DNA from: an uncultured Pelagibacteraceae bacterium
GTDB taxonomy: Bacteria > Pseudomonadota > Alphaproteobacteria > Pelagibacterales > Pelagibacteraceae
DNA: 64,000 nucleotides
NCBI GenBank assembly: GCA_902625715.1
Contig: CACOCP010000001.1
Span: 62,001 to 126,000, forward strand
Direction: 5' to 3'
Below are positions 26,206 through 34,225 of the stretch, in pieces. The notes beneath the pieces were generated by a model that worked only from the letters and a program-made list of their open reading frames with translations, ran no database searches and was not told the DNA's origin. Position 1 is the stretch's first letter. Each line of letters starts with the position of its first letter. Position numbers and translations under genes: made by a program.

Positions 26206-27446
26206 TGAACTCATATTTAACGGCAATTTTAAAATTAAATAAAAGTAATATTAAAATTAATAGTGAATTAGTATCAATAAAAGATGCTTTAAATAGAATA
26301 TCAAGTAAAGAGGTGATTGCTAAATCTGATTATCCAGCAGATGATAATACAGCGTTTGACGGTTTTGCAATAAATTCAAAAGAGACAAAAAATAAATTTC
26401 AAAAATTTAAAATTATAAAAACTATTGCAGCAGGAGATAACCCTAATATCAAAAAAGTTCCCAAATTATCGTGTATTGAGGTAATGACAGGTGCAATTAT
26501 TAAAAAACCTTTTGATACCATTATACCAATTGAGGATATTAAGTTTTTTCCAAGTAAGCAAAATGCAAAATATATAATTATTAATAAAAAAATTAAAAAA
26601 TCAGAATTTATTAGACCAAAAGGTTCTGATTATAAAAAAGGAAATAAAATAATTAAAAAAGGAGAATTATTAAATCCCGCTCATATCTTGTCTTTAAAAA
26701 CGTTAGGTATAGATAGAGTCTTAGTTAAAAAGAGAGTAAATATTGTCTTTTATCCATCAGGAAATGAATTATCTGATAAAAAAAATATACCATCATGGAA
26801 AATAAGAAATTCAAATACAATTTATCTAAACTCTTTAATCAAAAGTTTACCTGTAAATTTTACAGTTCAGAAAATCTTAAGAGATAAAGATCAAAAATTA
26901 TTTAAAAAGCAAATATCTAAACAATTAAAGTCTAAAACAGACATCCTTATTACCTCTGGAGCTGTCTCCAAAGGAAAATTTGATTTTATTCCTAGTGTTA
27001 TTAATCAATTTAAACTTAAAAATCACTTTAAAGGAGTTGCAATTAGGCCAGGAAAACCAATCATGTTTGCAAAATTTAATAACAACAAATGTTTTTTTGG
27101 TTTACCAGGTAATCCCATTTCATCAGTTGCTTGTTTTAGATTTTTTGTAATCCCTTTGTTATTTAAATCTTTAGGTTTAAAAGAAGAAAAGCCAATATTT
27201 GCAAAACTAAAAAATAAATTTTCTAAAAAGAAAAAATTTACAAGATTTGTTAAAGGAAAATTAACATTTGATAAAAAAGGCTTTGTTCAATTTGAGGTAT
27301 TTGAAGGACAAGAATCTTATAAAATCGAGCCTTTTGTTAAATCTAACGCTTGGGGTGTATTTAAAGATGGTGTTTCAGTATTCAATAAAGGAAATTTAAT
27401 AGATGTTTACTCAGCATCAGGTCTTAATGAATTTTTAATCAGTTAA
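26205..27446 (+). CDS. moeA: Molybdopterin molybdenumtransferase
   Basis: 413 residues in the MoeA domain order: SDYPADDNTAFDGFAI, EVMTGAIIKKPFDTIIPIED, ILITSGAVSKGKFDF (MoaB-like loop), IRPGKPIMFAKF and FGLPGNPISSVACF. It inserts molybdate into the pterin dithiolene. Very lysine-rich compared with homologues, as is normal for AT-rich genomes. Forms a pair with mobA (TAATG junction). The next gene starts after 45 bases. Confidence 0.94.
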   Translation: MNSYLTAILKLNKSNIKINSELVSIKDALNRISSKEVIAKSDYPADDNTAFDGFAINSKETKNKFQKFKIIKTIAAGDNPNIKKVPKLSCIEVMTGAIIKKPFDTIIPIEDIKFFPSKQNAKYIIINKKIKKSEFIRPKGSDYKKGNKIIKKGELLNPAHILSLKTLGIDRVLVKKRVNIVFYPSGNELSDKKNIPSWKIRNSNTIYLNSLIKSLPVNFTVQKILRDKDQKLFKKQISKQLKSKTDILITSGAVSKGKFDFIPSVINQFKLKNHFKGVAIRPGKPIMFAKFNNNKCFFGLPGNPISSVACFRFFVIPLLFKSLGLKEEKPIFAKLKNKFSKKKKFTRFVKGKLTFDKKGFVQFEVFEGQESYKIEPFVKSNAWGVFKDGVSVFNKGNLIDVYSASGLNEFLIS

Positions 27447-27491
27447 TCGTATTTTCTTGTCTCAAATTTAAAATAAGATTAAAAATTCGGG

Positions 27492-28397
27492 ATGCTTGAT
27501 CTAAAAAATCCAAAAGTTGCAATACCAATAGTTCTTTTTGCTGGACTATTATGGTCCTTTGGACCGTATGTTGTAAGGCATATTGATCAACCCCAGTTAG
27601 TTCCTTGGCAATATTTATTTACAAGGGGATTGGTAATATTCATTCTATTAAATCTTTATCTATATTTTGAAGAAGGATTAGATTTTTATAAAAACTATTT
27701 TAAAGTTGGTATTTCGGGTGTTTTAGGCGGCATTGGATTGGGCACAGCTATGATGACCTTTATATGGTCAATCACAAATACTAGTGCTGCAGTAACCCTT
27801 TTATGTTTAGCAGCAATGCCATTTATAACAGCATTGTTAGGGTTTTTATTTTTAAGAGAAAAAATTTCACTTACAGTTTGGGTAGCAATTTTAGTTGCAA
27901 CATTTGGAATTGTTGTAATGGCATTTGGAACTGGTGGTACAAACTCATTGCCTGGCCTTGTTTTTGGTTTAGCATCTGCTCTTGGATTTTCTGTTTTTTC
28001 AGTAACTTTACGTTGGAGAAAAGAAACACCTAAATTTACAACAGTAGCGATTGCAGGTTTATTTTGTTTTTTATTTTCATCGGTAATGTTGATTTTAAAT
28101 GACAGTCAATTTTTATCCTCTGGTAAAAATGAAGCTTTGTTTGCAACTCATGGAACTTTAGTTTGCGCAGGTTTAATATTATACTCAATTGGTTCAAAAA
28201 ATATTCCTGCTGCAGATTTAACTTTGTTATCTTTGACAGAAGTAATTGGAGGAATATTCTGGGTCTGGTTACCATGGCTAGGTATCAATGAGGTACCAGC
28301 AACAAATACAATTATTGGTGGCTTTTTCATATTTCTTGCAATTTTCTACTACAGCATGATCATGCAATCCAATAGAAGATTTATTGGTTTAAATTAA
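27492..28397 (+). CDS. EamA/DMT-family permease of the creatinase operon
   Basis: 301 residues, ten membrane helices in two EamA repeats. GLLWSFGPYVVRHIDQPQLV starts the first repeat, PFITALLGFLFLREKIS ends it and LLSLTEVIGGIFWVWLPWLG ends the second. It sits 6 bases before creatinase, with amidinotransferase and threonine aldolase following, so it may carry creatine, guanidinoacetate or another amino compound, or export a product. Direction and substrate cannot be read from sequence. The 45-base upstream gap shows no glycine aptamer. Confidence 0.85.
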   Translation: MLDLKNPKVAIPIVLFAGLLWSFGPYVVRHIDQPQLVPWQYLFTRGLVIFILLNLYLYFEEGLDFYKNYFKVGISGVLGGIGLGTAMMTFIWSITNTSAAVTLLCLAAMPFITALLGFLFLREKISLTVWVAILVATFGIVVMAFGTGGTNSLPGLVFGLASALGFSVFSVTLRWRKETPKFTTVAIAGLFCFLFSSVMLILNDSQFLSSGKNEALFATHGTLVCAGLILYSIGSKNIPAADLTLLSLTEVIGGIFWVWLPWLGINEVPATNTIIGGFFIFLAIFYYSMIMQSNRRFIGLN

Positions 28398-28403
28398 TTT
28401 TTT

Positions 28404-29621
28404 ATGGAGAGACCAGATTTTTTTGAATTGAATAATGGTGAAAAAGTAAAACTTCCTTTCTCTGATAAAGAGTACAAAAATAGGGTATCAAAACTTAGAG
28501 ATGTTATGTCGAATAATAACATGGATATGGCAATTTTAACTTCGATGCACAACGTTGCTTATTATACAGGGTTTATTTATTGCTCATTTGGAAGACCATA
28601 TGGATGTGTAGTAACAAAAGATAAAATAGTAACTATTTCTGCAAATATTGATGCAAGCCAACCTTGGAGGAGATCACATTGTAATAACGTAATCTATACT
28701 GATTGGAAAAGAGATAATTTTTTAAAAGCTATCGTATCTATAATTGGAAGAGATGATACTCCAAAAACAATTGGAATTGAAAATGATCATGTAACTTTAG
28801 ATACAAAAGAAAAATTAAACTCTATTTTTAGCACCGCTATTTTTAAGGATATTTCAAAGCATTTAATGAAACAAAGAATGATTAAATCAGAAGAGGAGAT
28901 TTCAATAATTAAAAATGGCGCTCGTATTGCTGATTTAGGCGCTGAGGAAATTGTAAAACATATAAAACCTGGTCAATCAGAATTAGAGATTGCAATAGCA
29001 GGAAGAGATAAAATGGAGAGAGAAATAGCAAAGTCTTATCCTGATGCGGAATATATGGATACCTGGGTTTGGTTTCAGTCAGGTATTAATACAGATGGAG
29101 CACATAATCCAAAAACAAATAGAGTATTACAAAATGGAGATATATTATCTTTAAATACTTTTCCAATGATCTCAGGTTACTATACTGCTTTAGAGAGAAC
29201 ATTGTTTGTAAATGAAGTAGATGACGCATCTTTAAAAGCTTGGGAAGCAAATGTAAAAGTTCACAAACGTGGTTTAGAATTAATCAAACCTGGTGCAAAA
29301 TGTTCTGAAATCTGTGAAGAGTTAAATAATTTATTTGCTGAATTAGGCTATCTTCAATATCGAACATTTGGTTATGGTCATTCATTTGGAGTGCTCTCAC
29401 ATTTTTATGGAAGAGAGGCGGGGTTGGAACTGAGAGAAGATATTGATACTGTTCTTGAAAAAAATATGGTGATATCAATGGAACCTATGATTATGATCCC
29501 CGAAGGAAAGCATGGCGCAGGCGGCTATAGAGAACATGATATTTTAGTGATCAAAGAAGATGGTGCTGAAAATATTACTAAATTTCCGTTTGGACCTGAT
29601 CATAATATTATAAAAAATTAA
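28404..29621 (+). CDS. Creatinase (creatine amidinohydrolase)
   Basis: 405 residues, very like the 403-residue Pseudomonas enzyme along its full length: NVAYYTGFIYCSFGRPYG, SANIDASQPWRRSH, DTWVWFQSGINTDGAHNP with the catalytic His (about 234), TALERTLF (Glu about 264), FGYGHSFGVLSHFYGREAG and VISMEPMIMIPEG (Glu about 360). The fold is that of M24 peptidases but a metal-binding Asp is replaced (LSLNTFP), as in true creatinases, so it is a metal-free hydrolase. It splits creatine to sarcosine and urea. The next gene starts right after its stop. Confidence 0.9.
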   Translation: MERPDFFELNNGEKVKLPFSDKEYKNRVSKLRDVMSNNNMDMAILTSMHNVAYYTGFIYCSFGRPYGCVVTKDKIVTISANIDASQPWRRSHCNNVIYTDWKRDNFLKAIVSIIGRDDTPKTIGIENDHVTLDTKEKLNSIFSTAIFKDISKHLMKQRMIKSEEEISIIKNGARIADLGAEEIVKHIKPGQSELEIAIAGRDKMEREIAKSYPDAEYMDTWVWFQSGINTDGAHNPKTNRVLQNGDILSLNTFPMISGYYTALERTLFVNEVDDASLKAWEANVKVHKRGLELIKPGAKCSEICEELNNLFAELGYLQYRTFGYGHSFGVLSHFYGREAGLELREDIDTVLEKNMVISMEPMIMIPEGKHGAGGYREHDILVIKEDGAENITKFPFGPDHNIIKN

Positions 29622-30734
29622 ATGTCAGATAAAGTAATTGTAAATAGTTGGAATGAATGGGATCCATTAAAACATGTAATAGTTGGACGTGCTGACGGGA
29701 CTTGTATTCCTGCTCCTGAACCAGCTTTAGATGCAAAAGTTCCTGAAGATAGCGATATGAGAGGTCAGTTTGGCCCAAGAACAAAAGAAACGGTTGATAA
29801 AGCAAATGAACTTTTAGATAATTTTTCATCAATGCTAGAAAAACGTGGAATTAAAGTTGATAGACCAACGCCTTTGGACTTTAATCAACCGACTTCAACA
29901 CCAGATTGGAAGACTGAAACAATGTTTGGGTGTATGCCGCCAAGAGATGTTTTGCTTACAGTTGGAAATGAAATTTTAGAAGCGACCATGAGTTATAGAT
30001 GTAGATGGTTTGAATACCTTTGTTACAGACCTTTATTAAAAGAGTATTATAATGAGGATCCAAACATGAGACATGAGTCAGCTCCAAAACCAAGATTAAC
30101 AGATGCAGACTATAGAAAAGATTATTTGTCAGATAAAATTGGAGTACAAAAAAGACTTGAGTGGACTGAACAAAAATATTTTGTAACAACCGAGGAGGAA
30201 CCATTGTTTGATGCAGCTGATATTTTGAGATTTGGAAAAGACTTAGTCGTTCAACATGGTTTTACAACAAATTTAAAAGGAATTGATTGGATTAAAAGAC
30301 ATTATAAAGATCATAGAGTTCATGCAGTAAATTTTCCAGGCGATCCTTATCCAATCCATATTGATGCAACTTTTACACCAATTAAAGAGGGATTAATTAT
30401 TAATAACCCTCAAAGAAGATTACCTAAAGATCAAAGAAAATTATTTGAAGATAATGGATGGGAAATTGTAGATAGTGCACAACCAGCTCATAACGAACCA
30501 CCTCCACTTTGTTATTCTTCAACTTGGCTATCCATGAATGTACTTGTTCTTGATCCAAAAACAGTTTGCGTTGAGAAAAGTGAAGTTTATCAAGCTGAAC
30601 AATTAGATAAATTAGGCATGGAAGTTGTACCTGTTGAGCTTAGAGATGCTTATGCATTTGGAGGAGGTCTTCACTGTTGTACTGCAGACGTATACAGAGA
30701 AGGAACATTAAAGGATTATTTCCCTAAACAATAA
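29622..30734 (+). CDS. Arginine:glycine amidinotransferase (AGAT-like)
   Basis: 370 residues, collinear with vertebrate mitochondrial AGAT after its transit peptide: EWDPLKHVIVGRADG, GCMPPRDVLLTVGNEILEA, EPLFDAADILRFGKD, PIHIDATFTPI (His about 246) and GGGLHCCTADVYREGTL with the catalytic Cys about 352; the Asp-His-Cys triad is therefore intact. Known AGATs make guanidinoacetate and ornithine from arginine and glycine, reversibly. Run backwards it would free glycine from guanidinoacetate. Relatives such as cyanotoxin-pathway enzymes use other amines, so acceptor specificity is open. It abuts creatinase and shares one base with the aldolase gene. Confidence 0.88.
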   Translation: MSDKVIVNSWNEWDPLKHVIVGRADGTCIPAPEPALDAKVPEDSDMRGQFGPRTKETVDKANELLDNFSSMLEKRGIKVDRPTPLDFNQPTSTPDWKTETMFGCMPPRDVLLTVGNEILEATMSYRCRWFEYLCYRPLLKEYYNEDPNMRHESAPKPRLTDADYRKDYLSDKIGVQKRLEWTEQKYFVTTEEEPLFDAADILRFGKDLVVQHGFTTNLKGIDWIKRHYKDHRVHAVNFPGDPYPIHIDATFTPIKEGLIINNPQRRLPKDQRKLFEDNGWEIVDSAQPAHNEPPPLCYSSTWLSMNVLVLDPKTVCVEKSEVYQAEQLDKLGMEVVPVELRDAYAFGGGLHCCTADVYREGTLKDYFPKQ

Positions 30735-31780
30735 TGGCAACAATTAAAACAAAAAGAGATAGAGTAAAATTTGCATCTGATAATGTTACAGGAGCATGTC
30801 CAGAAGTATTAGATGCCATTTTAAAAGCTAATGATGGAGATAGAACGCCTTATGGCAATGATGATCTCTCAAAGAGTTTACAAGATAAATTTTCAGAAAT
30901 ATTTGAAAAAGAAGTAATTATTTTTCCAACATCCTCAGGGACAGCAGCCAATGCACTTGCGTTATCTACAATGACACCTTCATTTGGAAATATTTATTGT
31001 CATAGACTTTCACATATCAATGTTGATGAGTGTGGGGCTCCAGAGTTTTACACAGGTGGAGCAAAGTTAGTTAATCTTAATGGAATAGATGGTAAAATTA
31101 CAGCTGAAGAACTTAACAATTCAATAGGTGGAAAAGGAATTGTCCATCATACACAACCCTCATCTGTAAGTATCACACAATTATCTGAAACAGGAGAAGC
31201 TTATAATTTAGATGAAATTAAAAATATTTCCGAGGTAGCTCACAAACATAAACTTAATATACACATGGATGGAGCTAGATTTGCTAATGCTTTAGTCTCA
31301 TTAAATTGCAGTCCTGCAGAAATGACATGGAAATCGGGTATTGATGTACTTTCATTTGGAGCAACAAAAAATGGATGTTTAGCAGCAGAGGCAATAATTT
31401 TTTTTAAACCAGAATTAGTTGGTAACTTACCATTTTTAATGAAAAGAGCAGGGCATTTGCTATCAAAAATGAGTTTTGTATCTGCACAATTAGATGCATA
31501 CATTTCAAATGATGTTTGGATAAAAAACGCTAAACACGCAAATGCAATGGGAAAAAAACTAAGCCAAGGTTTAGATCAGCACAAAAATATAAAAATTGCA
31601 TATCCAACAGATGCTAATGAGGTATTTGTAAAAATGCCTAAAGAAATAATTGATCAACTTAATTCAGAAGGCTACACCATAAATGATGATGAGTGGGATG
31701 GTAATGCGGTTAGATTAGTAACAGCATGGAACACAGATCCAACTGATATTGATACTTTTTTAAACTATATTAAATCTTGA
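30734..31780 (+). CDS. ltaE: Low-specificity L-threonine aldolase
   Basis: 348 residues. FASDNVTGACPEVLDAI, TSSGTAANALAL, HMDGARFANALV and the PLP-lysine motif SFGATKNGCLAAEA (Lys about 212) identify the family. It cleaves threonine or allo-threonine to glycine and acetaldehyde, in the cytosol. It is the last gene of the four-gene operon and its stop abuts that of the convergent 75-residue protein. Acetaldehyde could be taken by the dehydrogenase at 20996. Confidence 0.93.
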   Translation: MATIKTKRDRVKFASDNVTGACPEVLDAILKANDGDRTPYGNDDLSKSLQDKFSEIFEKEVIIFPTSSGTAANALALSTMTPSFGNIYCHRLSHINVDECGAPEFYTGGAKLVNLNGIDGKITAEELNNSIGGKGIVHHTQPSSVSITQLSETGEAYNLDEIKNISEVAHKHKLNIHMDGARFANALVSLNCSPAEMTWKSGIDVLSFGATKNGCLAAEAIIFFKPELVGNLPFLMKRAGHLLSKMSFVSAQLDAYISNDVWIKNAKHANAMGKKLSQGLDQHKNIKIAYPTDANEVFVKMPKEIIDQLNSEGYTINDDEWDGNAVRLVTAWNTDPTDIDTFLNYIKS

Positions 31781-32008
31781 TTAGCTTGGATTTTCCTTTA
31801 AAAATTCAATATACTTAACTACATCATCTAACTTATCATCAGGTATATCTTTGTAACTCGCATTAAATTTACTTTTCACACAAATTGCAACATGAGCATA
31901 GGGGTTTCTTCCCTTAGGGTGATTGGGGTGATCAGGTAATTGCCCGACCAAATAATCGCCAGCTTCCTGAATAATCTTCCAGAGTTTACTTGCGTTTTCT
32001 TTGTTCAT
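31781..32008 (-). CDS. Small uncharacterised soluble protein
   Basis: 75 residues without a signal peptide or membrane helix. It begins NKENASKLWKIIQEAGDYLV and has a central QLPDHPNHPKGRNPYAHVA segment rich in Pro and His, then an acidic-basic helix VVKYIEFLKENPS. I do not recognise a family. The composition is that of a folded protein and a start codon with clean frame is present, so I take it as real. It lies tail to tail with ltaE and 72 bases downstream of the DUF1330 gene on the same strand. Confidence 0.65.
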   Translation of the reverse strand: MNKENASKLWKIIQEAGDYLVGQLPDHPNHPKGRNPYAHVAICVKSKFNASYKDIPDDKLDDVVKYIEFLKENPS

Positions 32009-32080
32009 AAAACCTAAATTCTTGTTTTATCTCCAAATGTTCTAGTTTGGGTACTAGTTTGTTACTTAAATTAGTGAGTT

Positions 32081-32368
32081 TTAATTCCCCTCAACTAAAA
32101 CTAGATGAGCTTTGGCCGCTAATTCTCTTACCGCTTTAGCCGCTTGGTATTTTTCTGATTCATAGAACTTACGAGCAGCACCAATGCTTTCAAATTCAAT
32201 TAATACAACAGTACCTAGATTCTCACCCTCTCTTACGTCAGGACTGGGTTCACGAACAAGAACTTTGCCACCGTGCTCTCCAATAGTTGGCCCAGACATT
32301 TGTTTAAACTTTTCCATACCTTCTTTATCGTGTTCTTTAAGATGTGCTATCAAATATCCTTTGATCAT
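32081..32368 (-). CDS. DUF1330 protein
   Basis: 95 residues matching DUF1330: KGYLIAHLKEHDKEGMEKF, GEHGGKVLVREPSPDVREG, VVLIEFESIGAARKFYESE and YQAAKAVRELAAKAHLVLVEG. The fold is a dimeric alpha-beta barrel like that of small monooxygenases; the function is unknown. A GAGGAG ribosome site precedes the ATG (about 32375-32380). It may be its own transcript or be read with the downstream 75-residue gene. Confidence 0.85.
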   Translation of the reverse strand: MIKGYLIAHLKEHDKEGMEKFKQMSGPTIGEHGGKVLVREPSPDVREGENLGTVVLIEFESIGAARKFYESEKYQAAKAVRELAAKAHLVLVEGN

Positions 32369-32455
32369 AATTTTCTCCTCTATGTTTTAATATAACAAAT
32401 ACTTAACCAAGAGTCTATTTGCTTAAAAACAGCTATTTGATTTATCTCAACTTAG

Positions 32456-32461
32456 TATAAT
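32456..32461 (+). promoter_or_regulatory. Possible -10 box of the hydroxyacid dehydrogenase gene
   Basis: A perfect TATAAT ends 10 bases before the ATG at 32472, with no good -35 box in place. If used, transcription would start at or within a few bases of the start codon, giving an almost leaderless mRNA. AT-rich background makes chance matches likely. Confidence 0.3.
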
Positions 32462-32471
32462 TTAATTATAA

Positions 32472-33497
32472 ATGACTAAAGATAAAATTAAAATTCATAT
32501 AAGAAACAATCATTGGAAAAAAGGATCTTTGCCTTGTGATTTAGAAGGTGAAAAAAATAGCAGTGTCACAAAAGATTTGTTTGAAAGTAAATTAAGTAAA
32601 TATCCTAAAATAAAAGATAAAATTTCATATTTAATTGACTGGGATGATAATAATTGGAAATCCTCAATGAAAGATGCCGATATCTTACTTGCATGGAATT
32701 TTCCAACAAAAGGTTTAAGTAAAATTGCACCTAACTTAAAATGGATCCACATTATATCAGCAGGAGTTAATCATCTCTCTCCATTTAATTGGGTTAAAAA
32801 AGATTTAGTTTTAACTAATAGTAGTGGAATACAAGCAAAAAAAGCTGGTGAATTCGGATTAATGAGTATTTTGATGCTTCAAAACCAAATGACAAGAATA
32901 ATTACTAATCAAAAACAAAAAGAGTATGCCACCTTATTAAGCAACCCAATTGAAAATAAAAAAGTTGTAGTAGTTGGAACTGGTTCTTTGGGAGGTTCAA
33001 TGATTAAACATATCAGTTCACTAGGTGCAAATGTAATCGGTGTTAATAGAAGAGGTAGAAATGTTGATGGATGTTCAAAAGTTATTACATTTGATAAAAT
33101 TGATAAAGTTTTGCCTGATGCTGATTTTCTATATTTAGCAGTTCCTGAAACTAATGAAACAAAAGGAATGATAAACAAAAAAAGATTAGATGCTTTAAAA
33201 CATACATGTGGAATTGTTAACATCGGACGTGCATCTGTGATGGATTATGAGCACTTAAGAAAAAAATTAAAAAAAAATGAAATTTCTGGTGCTATTTTAG
33301 ATGTTTTTTCAGAGGAACCTATAAAAAGAAATTCCAAATTTTGGGATACTCCAAATTTGGTAATAACACCTCATATATCTTCAGATAGCAAAGGAAAGTA
33401 CATAGAAATGGTTTTAGAAAAGTTTTTAACAAACTTAAAATTATTTATTTATAAAAAAGATTTAATTAACCAAGTAGATCCTGATCTAGGTTATTAA
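32472..33497 (+). CDS. D-2-hydroxyacid dehydrogenase (NAD(P)-dependent)
   Basis: 341 residues. The cofactor site is VVVVGTGSLGGSMIKHISSLG, and the catalytic Arg (IVNIGRASVMD), Glu (DVFSEEPI) and His (VITPHISS) of the family are present. It probably reduces glyoxylate, hydroxypyruvate or a similar 2-oxoacid; related proteins are GhrA-like. Glyoxylate and hydroxypyruvate connect with glycine and serine chemistry, but no operon link exists. It ends one base before the convergent yajQ gene. Confidence 0.88.
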   Translation: MTKDKIKIHIRNNHWKKGSLPCDLEGEKNSSVTKDLFESKLSKYPKIKDKISYLIDWDDNNWKSSMKDADILLAWNFPTKGLSKIAPNLKWIHIISAGVNHLSPFNWVKKDLVLTNSSGIQAKKAGEFGLMSILMLQNQMTRIITNQKQKEYATLLSNPIENKKVVVVGTGSLGGSMIKHISSLGANVIGVNRRGRNVDGCSKVITFDKIDKVLPDADFLYLAVPETNETKGMINKKRLDALKHTCGIVNIGRASVMDYEHLRKKLKKNEISGAILDVFSEEPIKRNSKFWDTPNLVITPHISSDSKGKYIEMVLEKFLTNLKLFIYKKDLINQVDPDLGY

Positions 33498-33498
33498 C

Positions 33499-33984
33499 TT
33501 AATCTCTAAAATTTACAAAATCTATAGGAAGGCCAATATCTATTGCTTTTATTGCAGTAATTGCTTCCTGAAGATCATCTTTCTTTTTGCCATCCACTCT
33601 TAATTCTTCTCCTTGTATTTTTATTTGGATTTTAAGTTTCATTTTTTTTATATCAGCAATAATTTTTTTAGCATTCTCTTGGCTAATTCCTTCTTTTAAC
33701 TCACTTACTTGTCTTATTGCTCCTCCAGATGCACCTTCAGAACTTTTAATATCAAATACTCTTGGATCTACTTTTCGCCTTATAAGATGAGTTTGTAATA
33801 ATTCATTTACTTGCTTTAATTTGAGCTCATCAGGCGCAAGAGTGGTCACATTTTTTTCTTTTCTCTCTATTGTTATATGAAGCCCTTTAAAGTCATAACG
33901 ATTTCCAATTTCTCTTAAACAGTTAGCAAGAGCGTTGTCAAACTCTTGGTAGTTTATTTTACTTATCACATCAAAAGAAGGCAT
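33499..33984 (-). CDS. YajQ-family nucleotide-binding protein
   Basis: 161 residues, standard YajQ: MPSFDVISKINYQEFDNALANC, EIGNRYDFKG, HLIRRKVDPRVFD, IKKMKLKIQIKIQGEELRVDGKKKDDLQEAI. YajQ proteins bind nucleic acids or nucleotides and in some bacteria cyclic di-GMP. It is on the minus strand, 17 bases after the gene for a small membrane protein. Confidence 0.93.
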   Translation of the reverse strand: MPSFDVISKINYQEFDNALANCLREIGNRYDFKGLHITIERKEKNVTTLAPDELKLKQVNELLQTHLIRRKVDPRVFDIKSSEGASGGAIRQVSELKEGISQENAKKIIADIKKMKLKIQIKIQGEELRVDGKKKDDLQEAITAIKAIDIGLPIDFVNFRD

Positions 33985-34001
33985 GTTTTATTTTTTAAAT
34001 T

Positions 34002-34190
34002 TTACTTTCTTTTAGCTCTGGTTTCCTCGTTTATTTGTCTTCCATATTCTCTAATTTGCATTCTTTCTAAAGCTTCAGACTCTTTTGTCTTATCTTCAAT
34101 TTTCTTTTTTCTAGAATAATAAATTGGTAAAACAATTGATAATATGACTATAAATATAGCTAAAATAATTTGCCAAGTTTCCACGATCAT
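34002..34190 (-). CDS. Small single-helix membrane protein
   Basis: 62 residues. One hydrophobic helix (WQIILAIFIVILSIVLPIYY, about 6-25) is followed by a highly charged tail with Arg, Lys and Glu that may form a helix in the cytoplasm. No family is recognised. It reads in the same direction as yajQ with a short gap, and is divergent from the iron-containing alcohol dehydrogenase (35 bases). Confidence 0.6.
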   Translation of the reverse strand: MIVETWQIILAIFIVILSIVLPIYYSRKKKIEDKTKESEALERMQIREYGRQINEETRAKRK

Positions 34191-34225
34191 ATATTCTTAC
34201 AATTATTTAAATAATCAATTTAAAA

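Noticed and set aside
28404-29621. Xaa-Pro aminopeptidase for the M24-fold protein
   Set aside because: The metal-ligand pattern is lost (LSLNTFP) and near full-length likeness to Pseudomonas creatinase is much closer.
31998-32080. CTAGT...ACTAG short palindrome in the gap after the DUF1330 gene
   Set aside because: Five-base arms in AT-rich DNA are expected by chance and no U-run follows.
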